From Euborellia annulipes (taxonomy: Eukaryota; Arthropoda; Insecta; Dermaptera; Anisolabididae), in contig JAKCPI010024840.1 in assembly GCA_023213315.1 (NCBI GenBank), positions 124,001 through 188,000 on the forward strand: a stretch of 64,000 nt of DNA, in the 5' to 3' direction. Position numbers and translations under genes: made by a program. The notes beneath the pieces were generated by a model. It was given only the letters and a program-made list of their open reading frames with translations, did no database searches and was not told the origin of the DNA. Shown here one piece after another: positions 1-13,100 of the stretch. Each line of letters begins with the position of its first letter. Within the stretch, counting starts at the first letter, position 1.

Positions 1-621
1 AACGGAGCGCTTCTTTCGTACGAAAAGAGCTAGAAAGTTGAAATTTTATATTTAAGTTAGGCACCCCCCTGGGACGCGATTCGAAGCTTTTGAACAAAAT
101 TGGCCCAAGAGTACTAGTTGTTTTGTTTGTAGATGGCCGTAAGGAAAATCAATTTAATTCTAAGGACCGTCGGCCAAAAATAAATACTTTTGCGTATTAT
201 TCGTTTATTTGTAGATATTTCGATCCCAGTGATATGGAATCATCTTCAGTACAATCAACAGATGTTTTGCAAGTCGTTAATTTCTCTCATCCAATATGGC
301 AAAATTGCATTCATGGAATGCTCAGCAATTTTGCCATATTGGATGAGAGAAATTAACGACTTGCAAAACATCTGTTGATTGTACTGAAGATGATTCCATA
401 TCACTGGGATCGAAATATCTATAAATAAACGAATAATACGCAAAAGTATTTATTTTTGACGGTCTTTATAATTAAATCAAAGAGTAGGCCTACTAGAACT
501 TTACTGATGTACTTTTTCAGTTTTTTTTTCGATTTTCTCAAAATTTGCTCCAATGTTTTGATTTTGATTAAAATTCAAAAATCATTTATTTTTTACATGC
601 TCTTTAAAATGTATATTCTCT
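1..621 (+). mobile_element. Fragment of the double-hairpin 660-bp element, split by a foldback
   Basis: Bases 1-145 and 481-621 match the middle and later part of the complete elements at 53.6-57.3 kb (motifs AAATTTTATATTTAAGTTAG, ACTTTACTGATGTACTTTTT). The element runs off the window's left edge and is interrupted by the palindrome at 146-482. Confidence 0.7.
146..482. repeat. Near-perfect palindrome (foldback), ~130-bp arms
   Basis: The left arm (about 176-305) and right arm (about 322-459) are reverse complements with about one mismatch, separated by a short loop around CATTCATGGAATGC. A weaker inverted match extends outward to about 148 and 480 (GACCGTC / GACGGTC). The arms contain no gene. 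It lies inside another repeat, so it is a recent insertion or inverted duplication. Confidence 0.85.
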
Positions 622-948
622 AGACAGTCAACGCCAAGGCTTCGGCTACCTTCGCTTTCCAGGCTTCGGCTACTCTCGGTTTCCTCCGCCGGCATTCGGG
701 CTGTATCGCATTTTTATTGCTGCTGCTCTTTGTTACGTGACGTTTTCTGTCTTTTTGACCGTTTTCACCCTACCGTAAGCAGCGTAAAAGAGCTTCGATC
801 CAAAACATTTATTATTATATTATTATCTATGTTCCAAAAGTACATCGATCGCTCGCAGTAGAGGCTTCTTTTTCTCCTGGAGAGTTTAATCCCAAAAACT
901 TTCCTCCCTATAGATTTACCTCTAAATTATATTTTAAACAATTAAAGC
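600..948 (+). promoter_or_regulatory. Probable promoter / 5' UTR of the charged-repeat gene
   Basis: This 350-bp stretch before the first ATG is richer in GC and less repetitive than its surroundings. It includes a short direct repeat (AGGCTTCGGCTAC / AGGCTTCGGCTAC-like, about 635-675). No clear TATA box is visible. I infer it carries the transcription start and leader because the ATG at 949 opens an exon that splices in frame to the downstream exons. Confidence 0.4.
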
Positions 949-1092
949 ATGGAACACGAAATTGAATTGTCTTTTATCCCCCACTGTATTGTTTTTCTTT
1001 TGATACTTATTTTTGTATTTATATTTATAGTTCTGTATTTGATATGTAAATTATTAGATCTAATTCTGTATCTTACAAGTGATAATTGCTCA
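949..1092 (+). CDS. Exon 1: start codon and transmembrane anchor
   Basis: 48 codons. It begins MEHEIELSF and is followed by an unbroken run of Ile/Leu/Phe/Val from about residue 13 to 31, a short Cys-Lys break, and a second hydrophobic patch ending in YLTSDNCS. It ends at the strong donor CA|GTGAGT in phase 0, which joins in frame to exon 2. The acidic N-terminus, the single Lys after the hydrophobic run and the lack of a cleavage-like site suggest an uncleaved signal anchor. The open frame continues past the donor for 25 codons, so an unspliced 73-residue product is also possible. Confidence 0.6.
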
Positions 1093-4000
1093 GTGAGTAC
1101 CAATTATATTAATATGTATTTTTTTGCAATTGTGTATTTTTTATATTTAAAAATGTTGACAAGCTCCTAATAATGTGTTTATACGAGGGTTAGAAACGTC
1201 TCGCCAGTAGCCTTACTTTATTCAAATATAAACACAAATTATTATATAAAATAAAATAAATTATAAATAAATAACTACGAACGGCAAAATATGGAGGAAT
1301 GTAATTTTTTTACTTTCTCTTACTTATATATGTTTTATAAAAACAATGAAATAATCACAAGTAGAAAATACATGGGTGGGACTTAACTTTGGCGTTCAGT
1401 GAACCATACATGGGCGTACCCAGCGAGAGGCAGGGGGGGGCAGCTGCCCCCCCCTAGAAGCAAAAAAAATGTTTATAAAGTGATGAAACGAAACAAAATT
1501 GGTGGATGGCGACGGGGAAGGATTTTTTTTTGTTAGAATTTGAGGGATTTAGGCCTTTAATTCGAAGGCTTTTTCCCTCTATATAAAAAATAGCTATGTC
1601 ACAATCTGGACGACCATGATCTGCCCCCCCCCCCCTGGACGACCATGTTCTGACCATGCCCCCCCCCCCCTAGATTTGATCCTGGGTACGCCCATGGAAC
1701 CATAACTTTATGTTATGTTGTGGTACAGTGAGCGCCAAAGTTGCATGGGTCGGACTTAACTTTGGCATTCACTGCAACATAACATAAAGTTACTTTGGCG
1801 TCCACTGTACCATAACATAACATAAAGTTACTTTGTAGTTCACTGTGCCATAGCATAACATAAAGTTACTTTGGCGTTCACTGTTCCTTATCATAACATA
1901 AAGTTATGGTCCTGTGAACGCCAAAGTTAAGTTCCACCCATGCATTTTCTACTTGTGATTATTTCATTGTTTTTATAAAAGAAAATGAAAATCATTATTG
2001 GAAATTTTCTAGGTTTGAACCATGAAAGTTTCCATTAAAAAATATATATACAAATGAAATAATCACAAGTAGAAAACGCATGGGTGGGGCTTAATTTTAT
2101 CCCTCACTGTTCATTTAAGTTAAGTAATTTTTTTCTACATATTAGTGGGAAAAAAATAAAGATTTTTTCTAAAAATATCTTTATTTTCTCTATTCTGAAT
2201 TCTTTTCCTGATTCAACGTTGATTCGCATCTTCACAACTTTCTATTCTTTATAATATAATAGATTTTTTCTAATTTTATCTATAATTTTCAGGATTCAGA
2301 AAAACGAACTAAGAAGACACAGTATAAATGTGATCCAAATGAACCACGAGAAACAGATACAAGTGCAAAAGAACTAGGTTTAGAACAAGGAAGTAGCGTT
2401 AATAAAGAGGCAAAAGGAAAAAATAAAGCACTTGAGGTATGATTAATTTTGAAATTATTCCTTTCCTAAACTATAGATACTCTAAGCGTTATCTACAGCT
2501 GCTCGGCATTATTTGTTCTTAATTATAAATTGATTTAATATATATGAAAATTGGTCGGTAAATTAATTTCTTAATAAACAGATATGTTAACCTTTCATTT
2601 TCTAGAAACAATAGAAAATGGACGTACACCACTTTCAAAATAAATGGTCCATATATACTATCTACTTTGTTCACTGTGGTAGAATTGATCCTTCATGTTG
2701 GTGTAGTTTGCTATTTACATTTATCGTTACAGAACGTGTTGTGTTTTCCTTACACTAAATAAAATCATTCTTTATTTTAAATCAGTTTATTTTATTACAA
2801 AATTATTTTTCTGATTCAACGATCTCTTTCGCAACCTCACAACTATATTTTTTATCATATAATAGATTTTTTTTTAATTTTCTAAATTTTCAGGTTTCTG
2901 AAAAGCGAACTGAGGAGACACTTAGAAAAATAGATCCAAATGAATTACAAGGAAAAATTAATCCAACTACAAAAGAACTAGTATTAGAAGAAGAAGGAAG
3001 TAGCGACAATAAAGAGGCAAAAGGAAAAAGTGAAGGACTTGAGGTTTGATTAATTATTCTAATTTTATTCCTTTCCTAAACTATTCTTTTTAGAATAGGA
3101 AATAAAATTGGGCATTTCGTTTATAAGGCATAACTATTATTCAATCAATATATATACATTTTACAAAACATCAATAGCAACCATCATAGGCGCCGGAACT
3201 GGGGGGGGGAGGGGGGGCAAGGGTACATTGCCCCCCCTGGCATCCTACAGGGGGGCAGAGGGGTGCAAAATTTCTTCTTTTATTTCATTTATTTTTAAAA
3301 ATGATATATTTTTACTTTTGAAAAATAAAATCTAAATTAAAAAAATTAAAAGAGTAAGAAATTCATTTTTTTTTTCAAATTTTTCCAAAAATTTTTGATA
3401 AAATCACTAACAAATTTTTTAAAATTTTAATTTTATTAAAATTGTGATTATATTTAAAATTTTTAAAGTTTTATACCAGATTTGTTTTTGTTTTATACTA
3501 TTTGAACATGTTAAATTATTTTAATTTTCTAAAAAAATTTTTTTGCCCCCCCCCCCTGATTCAAATTCGTTCCGGCGCCCCTGGCAACCATATTTATATA
3601 CAGACACGTATATATCTAATACTCCCCCTCAATTTTATTCCTTGTGTACCGTATACATGTTGCATTATGTGGAATAATTGATTTCAATTCGGCAGAGCGT
3701 TGATCAGTATAATACCTATAGAAGATAGATAGATAAAGATAAAAGAGAGATTGGAGACACGCCTTATAGTAACAGTAGAGATACGGTTAGGGTAAAATCA
3801 TCGATTAGTCAAATTGCACGCCTCTGTATGGCGTCCTAGGAAGAGAGAGCGTCTTTCGACGCCCCTCGCCAAAGGTGGGAACCATAATCAAGACACGGTC
3901 GATTTTGGGCTTTCTAGGGTTAGGAGTTGTTTGGAGGAAAAGTAACTCTTCGTTTTGAATAGGAAACCTAATTTCCTTGCGGTAGATATCACCACAGGAG

Positions 4001-7000
4001 AGATGTGGTTGCTCCTCTTCCCCTTTGCAGAGTTACGAAGGCTGACGCCATTTTGTCACTGTTACCACTGCTTTTGTCAGTGAACTCGTGACTAGTCTGC
4101 TAGTTTTAACAGTCCCCTGGTAGGCATTATCTTAAGTGTTTGAAGTGTTAAAATTGTAATGTTATTTTTAAATAATTACTCAGCGAGTATGTTATCACGT
4201 CTGCCTTTTCAATTTAAATCGATAAAAAAGGATTTTATGCTATGTAACTATATATGTAAAAAAAACAGTCCTCTGGACTCATTCCCCTGTCAATTTAAGG
4301 GGTCTTTACTAATACTTATTATTCAGTAATGGGACTGTTTCTTTCTGTTTCTAACCTGCCATATAGCACAGCATTCTCTATTATATTTCTAATTTCATTA
4401 AATAAAAATATTTATTTAATGTAAACAAATCCTCAAGCTGGACCATAACTCACAAAATAAAAATAAATGCGAAGGCTGTTAGAAGAATCACATTTCCTTT
4501 TTTAATGCCTTTCATTGTACGTAAATATTTTCTTAATATTTAACAAAAATATGCTTGGGCATTAATATATGGGCCAGTTTCCAATTAATAGAGAAAAGCA
4601 TCTATATTTACATATAAATATTTATTATTAGGGCTCGGATTTATAGGCACTAAAAATCTTTAAAATAGGCAGGCAACTGAGCACTAAAAATTATTAAAAT
4701 AGGCACTTAAAAAGGCATTATTTAAGAAATAATATAAAAAATTTAAAAAATGGATGTCTTATTTTTGGAAACAAAGATAAAACAATTACCTCCTTTGCAC
4801 AGAGATGGCTGAATGAGGGCGGAGGGGGCGAAGCTCAACTGAGGCACCGTTTTTCGTTCGACCTTTTTTTTTTTTTTTTTAGTATTCGAATCTCGTTCGA
4901 TTTTTTTTTGTAATTTTCTCCGGATTTGCGATATAAAATGAATTTATTATGAAATTTCAAAAAAAAAAAAAAAGCCCAAATTGGCTATTTGAACTTAAAA
5001 TAGGCACTAAAAAAGGCGTTTATAGATGAAATAGGCACTGAAACCCAAAATCGTCCAAAATAGGCATTATAGGCACTAACAAATGCCTCTTATTTTATTC
5101 AGAATTTAATGAAACGTATACATATCATATTGGCCTAAATTTTAAGCCATAAATTTAAAAAAGGCAAATAGGGCGAAATCCGAGCCCTATTTATTATATA
5201 ATAGATTTTTTCTAATTTTATCTATACTTTTCCTGGCCAAATGGATTGCTTTCAGAGGCCAATTTATTTTAATTAAAAAAAAACTGTATAATTTTCAGGA
5301 TTCTGAAGAACGAAGGGAGGATACCCATGAAAACATAGATCCAACTGAATTACTAGAAGAAATTAATACAAGTGCAAAAGAACTAGGATTAGATGAAGAA
5401 GAAGGAAATAGCGATAATAAAGAGGCAAAAGGAAAAAATGAAGCACTTGAGGTAGCCTATGATTAATTTTAAAATTGATGGACTATATAGATCATAATAA
5501 TAATGAGACATTATATAAATTGCATGAATCATCCTACTTTAAATCTCAACTTTTTAATTTGTAAATAATTTATTTCAAAAACATTTATTTTATTTTTTAA
5601 ATTTATTTTAATTAAAAAAAAACTGTGTAATTTTCAGGCCTCTGGAGAACGACCTGAGGAGACCCATGAAAACATAGATCCAACTGAATTACTAGAAGAA
5701 ATTAATACAAGTGCAAAAGCACTAGGATTAGAAGAAGCAGAAGGAAATAGCGATAATAAAGAGGCAAAAGGAAAAAATGAAGCACTTGAGGTATGATTTA
5801 TTTTAAAAGTGATGGGCTTAGTGGAAGATAGTTTTGAGATATTTATGCTTTCTTTAAATAACCCCTTTAATATTCTGTGCATAAGATCCAAAGACCTATA
5901 ATGACCAGTGGTCACATGCAGCTAGGAAGAATAAAAGGGGAACTCAACTGCTGGAACTGAGAAGATAGACGCTGTAATGTTATTTTTAAATAATTACTCA
6001 GCGAGTATGTTATCACGTCTGCCTTTTCAATTTAAATCGATTTAAAAGGATTTTATGCTATGTAACTATATATGTAAAAAACAGTCCTCTGGATTCATAC
6101 CCCTGTCAATTTAAGGGGTCTTTACTAATACTTATTATTCAGTAATGGGACTGTTTCTTTCTGTTTCTAACCTGCTATATAGCACAGCATTCTCTATTAT
6201 ATTTCAAATTTCATTAAATAAAAATATTTATTTAATGTAAACAAATCCTCAAGCTGGACCATAACTCACAAAATAAAAAGATAATGCGAAGGCTGTTAGA
6301 TGATTCACATTTCATTTTTTTAATTTCATTGTATGTAATTGTTTTCTTAATATTTAACAAAAATATACTTGGGACCAATCAAGGAAGGGTTGCAGGAGCA
6401 GAGACTGGCAGCCAGATTTCTTTCTTTAAATATTTTTATTGGGCCGACGTTTCGGTCTCGATAGAGGCCATCTTCAGGGCTGAAAATGTATATGTATATA
6501 TATCTTTATTAAATGTTCTGGAAGGTTTCCGCGACCGGATGTATGCGAAGATAAGTTTTCTCGGGTTGTGTCGCGTGTGATGTTGAGATTTACTCGACGT
6601 TTCGGCTCTCCTTTTGGAGCCATTTTCAAGAGTATGGAATTAGGGGGAATTGTTGGGGTGGTTTGTTTCTTGAATGCTCGCTGGCTAGCAGTCGTCAGCT
6701 AGCCAGCGAGCATTCAAGACCTCAGCGCCACAGCAGTAAGACAAACCAAAACACAAATCACTTCGACCATCAACACGCAAACCGCCACCACACAACCCAA
6801 CACATCTCAAAGACAAACACAAGCCTCGGAAACATCCGGCAATACATCGACTCGGGGAGTAGGCAGATTGAGGCCCCAAAGTCAACCTAAATCAAACACA
6901 GACACGATCACACATACACACACCCAATCCAAATCTCAGAAACAAACCCAATCTCTTAACACATCCACTAACCAAACCAATAACACATCGACTTGGGGAG

Positions 7001-10000
7001 GCAGACTGAGGCCCCGTAGTCAACCCAAACCGAACACAAACGCAATTACACACACTCAACCTTCCTCCTGCTCTGAGACCAAACCAAGCCTCTGAGGCAT
7101 CCAAATTGACCTAGGGACCAGCAAGACTGCGACCCCGTAAACAATCCACCCCAACAATTCTCCCCCTAATTCCATACTCTTGAAAATGGCATATATGGTA
7201 TATATATATATATATATATATATATGTTCTGGAAGGTTTCCGCGACCGGATGTATGCGAAGATAAGTTTTCTCGGGTTGTGTCGCGTGTGATGTTGAGAT
7301 TTACTCGACGTTTCGGCTCTCCTTTTGGAGCCATTTTCAAGAGTATGGAATTAGGGGGGAATTGTTGGGGTGGTTTGTTTACGGGGTCGCAGTCTTGCTG
7401 GTCCCCAGGTCAATTTGGATGCCTCAGAGGCTTGGTTTGGTCTCTGAGAGCAGGAGGAAGGTTGAGTGTGTGTAATTGCGTTTGTGTTCGGTTTGGGTTG
7501 ACTACGGGGCCTCAGTCTGCCTCCCCAAGTCGATGTGTTATTGGTTTGGTTAGTGGATGTGTTAGGAGATTGGGTTTGTTTCTGAGATTTGGATTGGGTG
7601 TGTGTATGTGTGATCGTGTCTGTGTTTGATTTAGGTTGACTTTGGGGCCTCAATCTGCCTACTCCCCGAGTCGATGTATTGCCGGATGTTTCCGAGGCTT
7701 GTGTTTGTCTTTGAGATGTGTTGGGTTGTGTGGTGGCGGTTTGCGTGTTGATGGTCGAAGTGATTTGTGTTTTGGTTTGTCTTACTGCTATGGCGCTCGA
7801 GGTCTTGAATGCTCGCTGGCTAGCTGACGACTGAGCCTTCTCGGTTGGGTTTGCTGCTTTTATACCTGAGTTAATTGGGGTACTAATGGTCATTCCTTTG
7901 TTATTGCCTGACCCATTTTTAGAGCTAGTTAGTTTCGGAGTGGTAATTCCTTTTTGAATCATAATGGACTGCTTAATTAGTGTGGTGGAAGGGGACCTTT
8001 TGTTAGGTTTAATGACCTTGCTAATGGAGGTCCCTTTGTTAGTAGTAATCCCTTTGTTAATGTTAGAAGTTTTGATAATTGATTGGTTAACGGGTGTGTG
8101 TGGAATGTGAAGTGTTTGATCCTTGTCTTTGACCTGCCTGGGTGGTCTTTTGCTCAGCATTGGAATTAGAGGTTTCCATGTGGACGGGAAGTTAAGGGCA
8201 TCGTCTCTTTTGTTTAGACATTCTGGCCTTTTGTGGATTTCTATGGCTTCACGTGTGACGCGGGTGTGGAAGTTGTCTATTGATTCTATTGTTTTGCAAC
8301 ACTTTGTGTTCTGGCCACATGGCAAAAACCACCTGGACAACTTCCTAAACCATCTCAATAGCATACATCCCCAGATCCAGTTCACATTAGAAATCGAGAA
8401 AGACCTCTCACTCCCATTCTTAGACGTCCTTATCACCAAAAACTTAAGCAAAGGTTTCTCACACACAGTATACAGAAAACCAACCCACACAAATCGGTAT
8501 CTAAAGGCCGATTCCCACCACCACCCAGCACAATTAAACTCAGTAATCCGTACCCTCGTAACACGTTCTCTCAGACTAACCGACAACCAAAACAGACAAA
8601 AAGAAATACATAAACTAACCGAAGCACTAACCCAAAATGGTTACAACAAACACCAGGTACTTAAACACATACACAATGCGGGAAAACCAAAACCACCAAC
8701 ACAAACTACAAGGGAACTTGAAGATCCAAACACACACAAGGCATTCCTCCCATACATAAAAGGCATAACAGATAAAATTGGCCGCATTCTCCAAAAGAAA
8801 GACATAAAACCCATTTTCACCACACACCAAAAACTATCAAACCTAATAAGAAACCCGAAAGACACCATTCCGAATGAATCCCCCGGGGTCTATGAAATAC
8901 CTTGTGCAGAATGTCACCGGTCATACATAGGTCAAACCAACAGACGAATCAATTTTAGAATTTATGAACACAAAATAGCACTAAGGAAACTCGACCCGCA
9001 ATCAGCCATCGTTAAACACCACAATGAAACTGGCCATACCATGAACTTCGACCAAAGCAAAACAATAGAATCAATAGACAACTTCCACACCCGCGTCACA
9101 CGAGAAGCCATAGAAATCCACAAAAGGCCAGAATGTCTAAACAAAAGAGACGATGCCCTTAACTTCCCGTCCACATGGAAACCTCTAATTCCAATGCTGA
9201 GCAAAAGACCACCCAGGCAGGTCAAAGACAAGGATCAAACACTTCACATTCCACACACACCCGTTAACCAATCAATTATCAAAACTTCTAACATTAACAA
9301 AGGGATTACTACTAACAAAGGGACCTCCATTAGCAAGGTCATTAAACCTAACAAAAGGTCCCCTTCCACCACACTAATTAAGCAGTCCATTATGATTCAA
9401 AAAGGAATTACCACTCCGAAACTAACTAGCTCTAAAAATGGGTCAGGCAATAACAAAGGAATGACCATTAGTACCCCAATTAACTCAGGTATAAAAGCAG
9501 CAAACCCAACCGAGAAGGCTCAGTCGTCAGCTAGCCAGCGAGCATTCAAGACCTCGAGCGCCATAGCAGTAAGACAAACCAAAACACAAATCACTTCGAC
9601 CATCAACACGCAAACCGCCACCACACAACCCAACACATCTCAAAGACAAACACAAGCCTCGGAAACATCCGGCAATACATCGACTCGGGGAGTAGGCAGA
9701 TTGAGGCCCCAAAGTCAACCTAAATCAAACACAGACACGATCACACATACACACACCCAATCCAAATCTCAGAAACAAACCCAATCTCCTAACACATCCA
9801 CTAACCAAACCAATAACACATCGACTTGGGGAGGCAGACTGAGGCCCCGTAGTCAACCCAAACCGAACACAAACGCAATTACACACACTCAACCTTCCTC
9901 CTGCTCTCAGAGACCAAACCAAGCCTCTGAGGCATCCAAATTGACCTGGGGACCAGCAAGACTGCGACCCCGTAAACAAACCACCCCAACAATTCCCCCC

Positions 10001-10095
10001 TAATTCCATACTCTTGAAAATGGCTCCAAAAGGAGAGCCGAAACGTCGAGTAAATCTCAACATCACACGCGACACAACCCGAGAAAACTTATCTT

Positions 10096-10133
<38 letters not shown>

Positions 10134-13100
10134 TAAATAAAATCTTGTTACATAGTTTTACATAAAATAGAGCAATGGAAAGTAAATTACCACAATAAGA
10201 TACATTAATAATGTGAAACACATCCCCCAATAAATGTCAAGTAAATATATAATATTTGCATTAGGCAGCTATGCGTGATGATGCTCATCAGGTAAGAGAT
10301 CTTTCAATGAGGGATAGGCAGGTATCTTATTGTTGTAATTTACTTTCCATTGCTCAATTTTATGTTAAACTAGGTAACAAGATTTTATTTATATTTATAT
10401 ATATATACATTTTCAGCCCTGAAGATGGCCTCTATCGAGACCGACCCAATAAAAATATTTAAAGAAAGAAATCTGGCTGCCAGTCTCTGCTCCTGCAACC
10501 CTTCCTTGGTACAACTCAACAGCCACAACTACATTACTATACTTGGGACATTAATATATGGACCAGTTTCCAATTAGTAGAGAAAAGCCTATATATATAT
10601 ATATATATATACTTTTTATATGTATATATTTATTATATAACAGATTTTTTCTAATTTTATCTATAATTTTCCTGGCCAAATGGATTGTTTTCAGAGGCCA
10701 ATTTATTTTAATTAAAAAAAACTGTATAAATTTCAGGCTCCTGGAGAACGAACTGAGGAGACCCATGAAAACATAGATCCAACTGAATTACTAGAAGAAA
10801 TTAATACAAGTGCAAAAGAACTAGGATTAGAAGAAGAAGAAGGAAATAGCGATAATAAAGAGGCAAAAGGAAAAAATGAAGCACTTGAGGTATGATTTAT
10901 TTTAAAAGTGATGGGCTTAGTGGAAGATAGTCATAAACTACCATTTTGTCGGATATTCATGCATTCTTTAAATATCCCCCTTTGATACCACACAAAGAAA
11001 TTTATTTCGTGTTTTAACGACTTCTATGAATAAGGAAGCTGGAAACGAAAAGTCTGATTCTTTTTAAACAGATAGTTATGATTCTTGGCACCCACCGAGC
11101 ACCAGTTCCAGCTCTATCTTTCACTCAATCTACTTATTTTATAAATTACTCGCTTTTTATGAAAATGTTTTAACAAAAACGTTAAATTTGATAAACATAG
11201 AATAATTAATTAATCTCTATATATATAAAGAAAGAAAGAACTCACTGACTGACTGACTGACTGACTTACATAGAACTATAAATATTAACAATATCACTTG
11301 GATAGAATATCATTTGAAAGCAATTAGAAGTTGATTATCTATTGGTGTGGAGGAATTTCTTTAAGTTTACTTAAATCAAATGAATGTATTCTTTTTCTTC
11401 AAATAAGTGTATTCATTCTAAAATATTGTAAATTACAAGGAGACGAAAGAGAAAATATCAATTTTAATATTATGGACTTATTCACCCTCTAATATTGTCT
11501 TTTTTTTGATAAATAAAATTGTATTCACCCTCAAATTTTGATGTGTCAACTCCTTACAATGCGGGTAGAGGGGCCGAATAGGCAATAGGCATGCACGAAA
11601 AAGTTGGATAAAAACGTATGAAAACTTGTTCGTTATCGGCTCGAATAACTCCTCTGTCTAAAGAGGTATAATTATTTTAAATATACGATAAGAAAGCATG
11701 GTTCTCCAGCTAAAGATTTCATTTTACCGCGTAAGAGCACGCGGCGAGAAATTCTTATTTGAAGTTTTAAACCATTGTAGATTCCGAAAAGCTAATCAGA
11801 TCACACTAAATTCGATGTCAATTTGTGCAGAAAGAAAAACTCGGGATTAATAAATTCCAGAATCAATTTTTTTTTTTTTAAACCTAATTTTCAAGCAAAA
11901 AAATTGCCATTTTTTCCGGAGAAGAAAGTTATTAGGCCATTTTCGTTTCTTCTTCATTATAAATGCTTTTAAAACTTAAACTAGGGCAAATAAATGTTCC
12001 ATTCTCTACTACGTATAATGCTTTATAAGACATACAATTGTTCATTTTTATAAAGAAAGTTATTATAAATTAAGTGGCTGATTTACAGATTTGAGTCAAA
12101 CTTTAATTTATCAATATCTCGAATCTAATGTTTTGCGGCTTATGACTATCTTTCACTATTAATTATTCTTAAAGTGCGTACAAATAAATGAGGAGAAAAC
12201 TATTTGACAAAAAAAATAGTCTCCTGCCTTTAGTCGATAGATGAACGACTATAGATCATAATAATAATAAGGCATTATATAAATTGCATGAATCATCCTA
12301 CTTTAAATCTCAACTTTTTAATTTTGTAAATCATTTATTTCTGCATTTTTTTTTTTATTTGAGGGAAAAGCCTTAAATTACGGCATAAAAACCCTCAATA
12401 GCCTACAAAAAAAAAAAAAAAAAAAAAAAAAACATTTTATTTTTTTAATTTATTTTAATTTAAAAAAAACTGTGTAATTTTCAGGCTTCTAAAGACCGAA
12501 CTGAGGAGACTCATGAAAACATAGATCCAACTGAATTACTAGAAGAAATTAATACAAGTGCAAAAGAACTAGAATTAGAAGAAGAAGAAGGAAATAGCGA
12601 TAATAAAGAGGCAAAAGGAAAAAATGAAGCACTTGAGGTAGCCTATGATTAATTTTAAAATAGATGGACTATATAGATCATAATAATAATGTGATATTAT
12701 ATAAATTGCATGAATCATCCTACTTTAAATCTCAACTTTTTAATTTGTAAATAATTTATTTCTGCATTTTTTTTTATTTGAGGGAAAAGCCTTAAATTAC
12801 GGCATAAAAACCTTCAATAGCCTACAAAAAAAAAAAAAAAAAACATTTATTTGATTTTTTTAATTTATTTTAATTAAAAAAATTGTTCAAGATGATAAGG
12901 AATAATTTCCAAAGAAGAATGCAGCTAAATTTATTAAATGAAATAAATTTAGCTGCATTCTTCTTTGGAAATTATTCCTTATCATCTTGAACATAATACT
13001 ACAGCTATAACAAATATTCAATTATTAAAAAAAATTGTATAATTTTTAGGCTTCTGGAGAACGAACTGGGGACACCCATGAAAACATAGATCCAACTGAA

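Larger units (their letters stand above)
6376..10552. mobile_element. Compound Penelope-like/foldback insertion with 12-bp TSD
   Basis: Flanked by TATACTTGGGAC (at about 6364-6375 and its duplicate ending at about 10549). Outer arms 6380-6500 and 10395-10510 are inverted repeats ending in the tail GGAAGGGTTGCAGGAGCAGA. Inside are partial and inverted Penelope-like copies (6516-10110) and a second foldback (10133-10390). Sister introns 4156-4628 and 13407-13880 have the empty site. Confidence 0.82.

Noticed and set aside
8123..8296. First 58 codons of the long open frame that ends at 10003
   Set aside because: They are the exact reverse complement of codons further along in the same element, so they are an inverted-repeat artefact.
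7351..8586. 411-codon minus-strand frame
   Set aside because: The second arm of the inverted repeat read backwards; its beginning is antisense of the RT region.
11250..11275. CRISPR-like short repeats
   Set aside because: A simple (GACT)n microsatellite with no spacers; the DNA is eukaryotic.
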